Notes under the pieces: model-generated
What the model saw: only the letters and a program-made list of their open reading frames with translations
The model's database searches: none
What the model was told of the DNA's origin: nothing
Shown here: one piece after another, positions 62,589 to 64,000 of the stretch
Position numbering within the stretch: position 1 is the first letter of the stretch
How the letters are laid out: every line of letters begins with the position of its first letter
NCBI RefSeq assembly: GCF_021513135.1
Contig: NZ_CP090981.1
Span: 1,736,001-1,800,000 of the forward strand
Length of the DNA stretch: 64,000 bases
From: Vibrio sp. SS-MA-C1-2
GTDB lineage: Bacteria; Pseudomonadota; Gammaproteobacteria; Enterobacterales; Vibrionaceae
Reading direction: 5' to 3'
Position numbers and translations under genes: made by a program

Positions 62589-62975
62589 ATGTTTCAACAG
62601 TCACAAAATAAGCCAGCCGCTAAAGGAATAAAGCGTTGGATCTCTGCTTTTAATAATTCTCTCAATGGGGTGAAGCACGCGTTTAAACACGAAGCAGCCA
62701 TGAGAGAAGAGATGATTGCATTTATCATCTCCCTTCCAGTTGCCGCTTTTATCGCTCAGAATGTATGGCATTATTTGGTTTTGATTTTTAGTGTGTTATT
62801 CGTTTTATTAGTTGAAACATTGAATACGGCGATTGAAACAACATTAGATCGTATCTCAACCGAGTTTAATGAAATGACCGGCTTTGCTAAAGATTTAGGC
62901 TCTTTTGCTGTATTAATTGCAACAATCATTGCCATTGGTGTTTGGTTGGTTTCTCTCTATTACGCAATTTTTTAA
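62589..62975 (+). CDS. dgkA: Diacylglycerol kinase
   Basis: 128 residues from ATG 62589, the normal size; an in-frame TTG at 62529 would add an unconserved leader. Three membrane helices with the DgkA pattern: GIKRWISAFNNSLNGVKHAFKHEAAMREEM (surface amphipathic helix and EAAxREE), VLLVETLNTAIETTLDRIS (ATP/Mg site Glu-x3-N-x3-E) and KDLGSFAVLIATI. Recycles diacylglycerol released from phospholipids, including during phosphoethanolamine transfer. The downstream transferase gene starts 11 bp later, a logical pairing. Ribosome site weak. Confidence 0.93.
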   Translation: MFQQSQNKPAAKGIKRWISAFNNSLNGVKHAFKHEAAMREEMIAFIISLPVAAFIAQNVWHYLVLIFSVLFVLLVETLNTAIETTLDRISTEFNEMTGFAKDLGSFAVLIATIIAIGVWLVSLYYAIF

Positions 62976-62985
62976 TGTGAAGATC

Positions 62986-64000
62986 ATGAATAATAACAAA
63001 TTAAGATTATCGCTTTATTTCTTGACTTTATTCTTAATTAATTTAGCTCCGTATTGGTATCGAATCAGTTATAAAGAGAGTCAATTATTACCAGCTCTCT
63101 TAGATACCGTTTTATATAGTGGCATAGCCACTACTATTACCTTGTTATTACTTATTAACTTAAAAAAGACTCCACTTATTAACCGTTATTCTATTAACTA
63201 TTCTGTGGCTGTCTACCAGTTATATCTGTATTACCTTTGGTAGTTTTGATTTAAGTATTTTAGCTTCAATTATTGATACTACACCGACTGAAGCCTCTGA
63301 ATATATAAAGGATTTAAATACCCCTTATCTATTGTTTCTATTTATTCCTTATTTTTATATTCTTAATTCAACTAGAAATATAAATATAGATAATAAGAGT
63401 AATAAAATTTTATTGATAACCTTATTGGTTTTATATATTCCAGATCTTACTCATAGAGCAGAACGACTGATTCAAATTCATCAACGAACGGGTATTCAAA
63501 CCCAAGATATCTTAAATCAAGCCAAACTCTTAGCAAGAAAGGTCAATGACTTTGAACTATTTTATCGTTCATTTGAAGTTTACCAATTAAAGAAAGAAGA
63601 GAATCAACCGATTCATTCTGAATGGACAAATGTTAAAGCAGATAAGACAACATTAAATTACAACTATGTTGTGATAGTGGGAGAGTCAGCACCAAGAAAG
63701 TCTTTTAGCTATTATCAAGGTGCAGATTTATCGTCTTATAAAGGGTGGCAGTTTATCTCTGATGCTATTTCTCCTGCAACGAATACCAGAGAATCTATCC
63801 CACGTATTCTAAGTGTTAATCATCGAGATAATATTAATACTAATCTAAATCTTATTGATTTGGCCAACCAAGCTGGATTAAAGACAGCTTGGTTCTCAAA
63901 TCAAGGGTTTATTGGTAAATATGACACTCCAATCAGTGTCTTAGCTAAACGAGCAAACCAAGTCGTCTTTCATAACAAAGGCAGTTTTCTTACCGCAGGA
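62986..64000 (+). pseudogene. EptA-like phosphoethanolamine transferase, frameshifted and truncated by window edge
   Basis: From ATG 62986 the N-terminal membrane part (NKLRLSLYFLTLFLINLAPYWYR) is read, then the frame stops at 63243. Continuing one frame later gives LTILWLSTSYICITFGSFDLSILASIIDTTPTEASEYI and a periplasmic sulfatase-like domain: NYVVIVGESAPRKSFSYYQ (metal-binding Glu), ISPATNTRESIPRILS (nucleophilic Thr region). Open to the window end. The shift lies between 63164 and 63236, plausibly at the A6 run 63162-63167. Transfers phosphoethanolamine to lipid A or core sugars and releases diacylglycerol for DgkA. Confidence 0.85.

Overview
The window is AT-rich gammaproteobacterial DNA, most likely from a marine Vibrionaceae species, possibly Photobacterium (an inference from gene content and intergenic repeats, not a computed placement). 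I see no tRNA, rRNA, CRISPR, transposase or prophage. Dispersed copies of an ERIC-type imperfect palindrome sit between genes, in full-length (about 128 bp), shortened (about 80 bp) and decayed forms.

Layout. (1) 1-16.9 kb is a purine (urate/8-oxoguanine) catabolic island. On the minus strand are a YfcC-like carrier, an NCS1 permease, a GntR/FCD regulator, urate hydroxylase puuD, ureidoglycolate lyase allA, OHCU decarboxylase and allantoinase puuE. Divergent on the plus strand are HIU hydrolase, an NCS2 permease, 8-oxoguanine deaminase, ureidoglycine aminohydrolase allE and malate synthase G. Together they would turn 8-oxoguanine or urate into glyoxylate and then malate; the allantoate amidohydrolase step is not in the window. 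A (CTGTT)12 microsatellite lies just upstream of puuD. (2) 17-20.5 kb holds a GDP-mannose pyrophosphorylase without its cupin domain, a glycosyltransferase, a TetR-like regulator and an unknown gene. (3) 20.6-23.8 kb encodes two exported nucleotide-related proteins: CpdB and a RelA/SpoT-fold protein with a signal peptide. (4) 24-25.7 kb pairs a radical SAM protein with the queuosine-precursor transporter YhhQ. (5) 25.7-44.9 kb is a quinate/shikimate-to-protocatechuate and protocatechuate 4,5-cleavage region: ligB, ligA, ligI, galD, ligK, ligJ, a shikimate/quinate dehydrogenase, type II dehydroquinase, fused 3-dehydroshikimate dehydratase quiC, a Gfo/Idh dehydrogenase, AEC and TRAP transporters, a LysR regulator with two HTH domains, a DUF1932-type gene, ligC and an aldo-keto reductase. 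(6) 45-53 kb is mixed accessory DNA: hemerythrin, a three-domain RidA protein between two ERIC copies, a lipoprotein behind a strong palindrome, Fe-alcohol dehydrogenase, a Gfo/Idh-like gene, an SDR and a 52-residue protein. (7) 53-57.7 kb has a second TRAP transporter with a HAD phosphatase and a divergent glycerophosphodiesterase. (8) 58-64 kb carries YbdG-type MscS channel, a small membrane protein behind tandem hairpins, manA, cutC, dgkA and a truncated phosphoethanolamine transferase.

Six otherwise intact genes are split by single-base indels, four of them in runs of six or more identical bases. This looks more like sequencing or assembly error than six independent decays, so these proteins should be read as probably whole.
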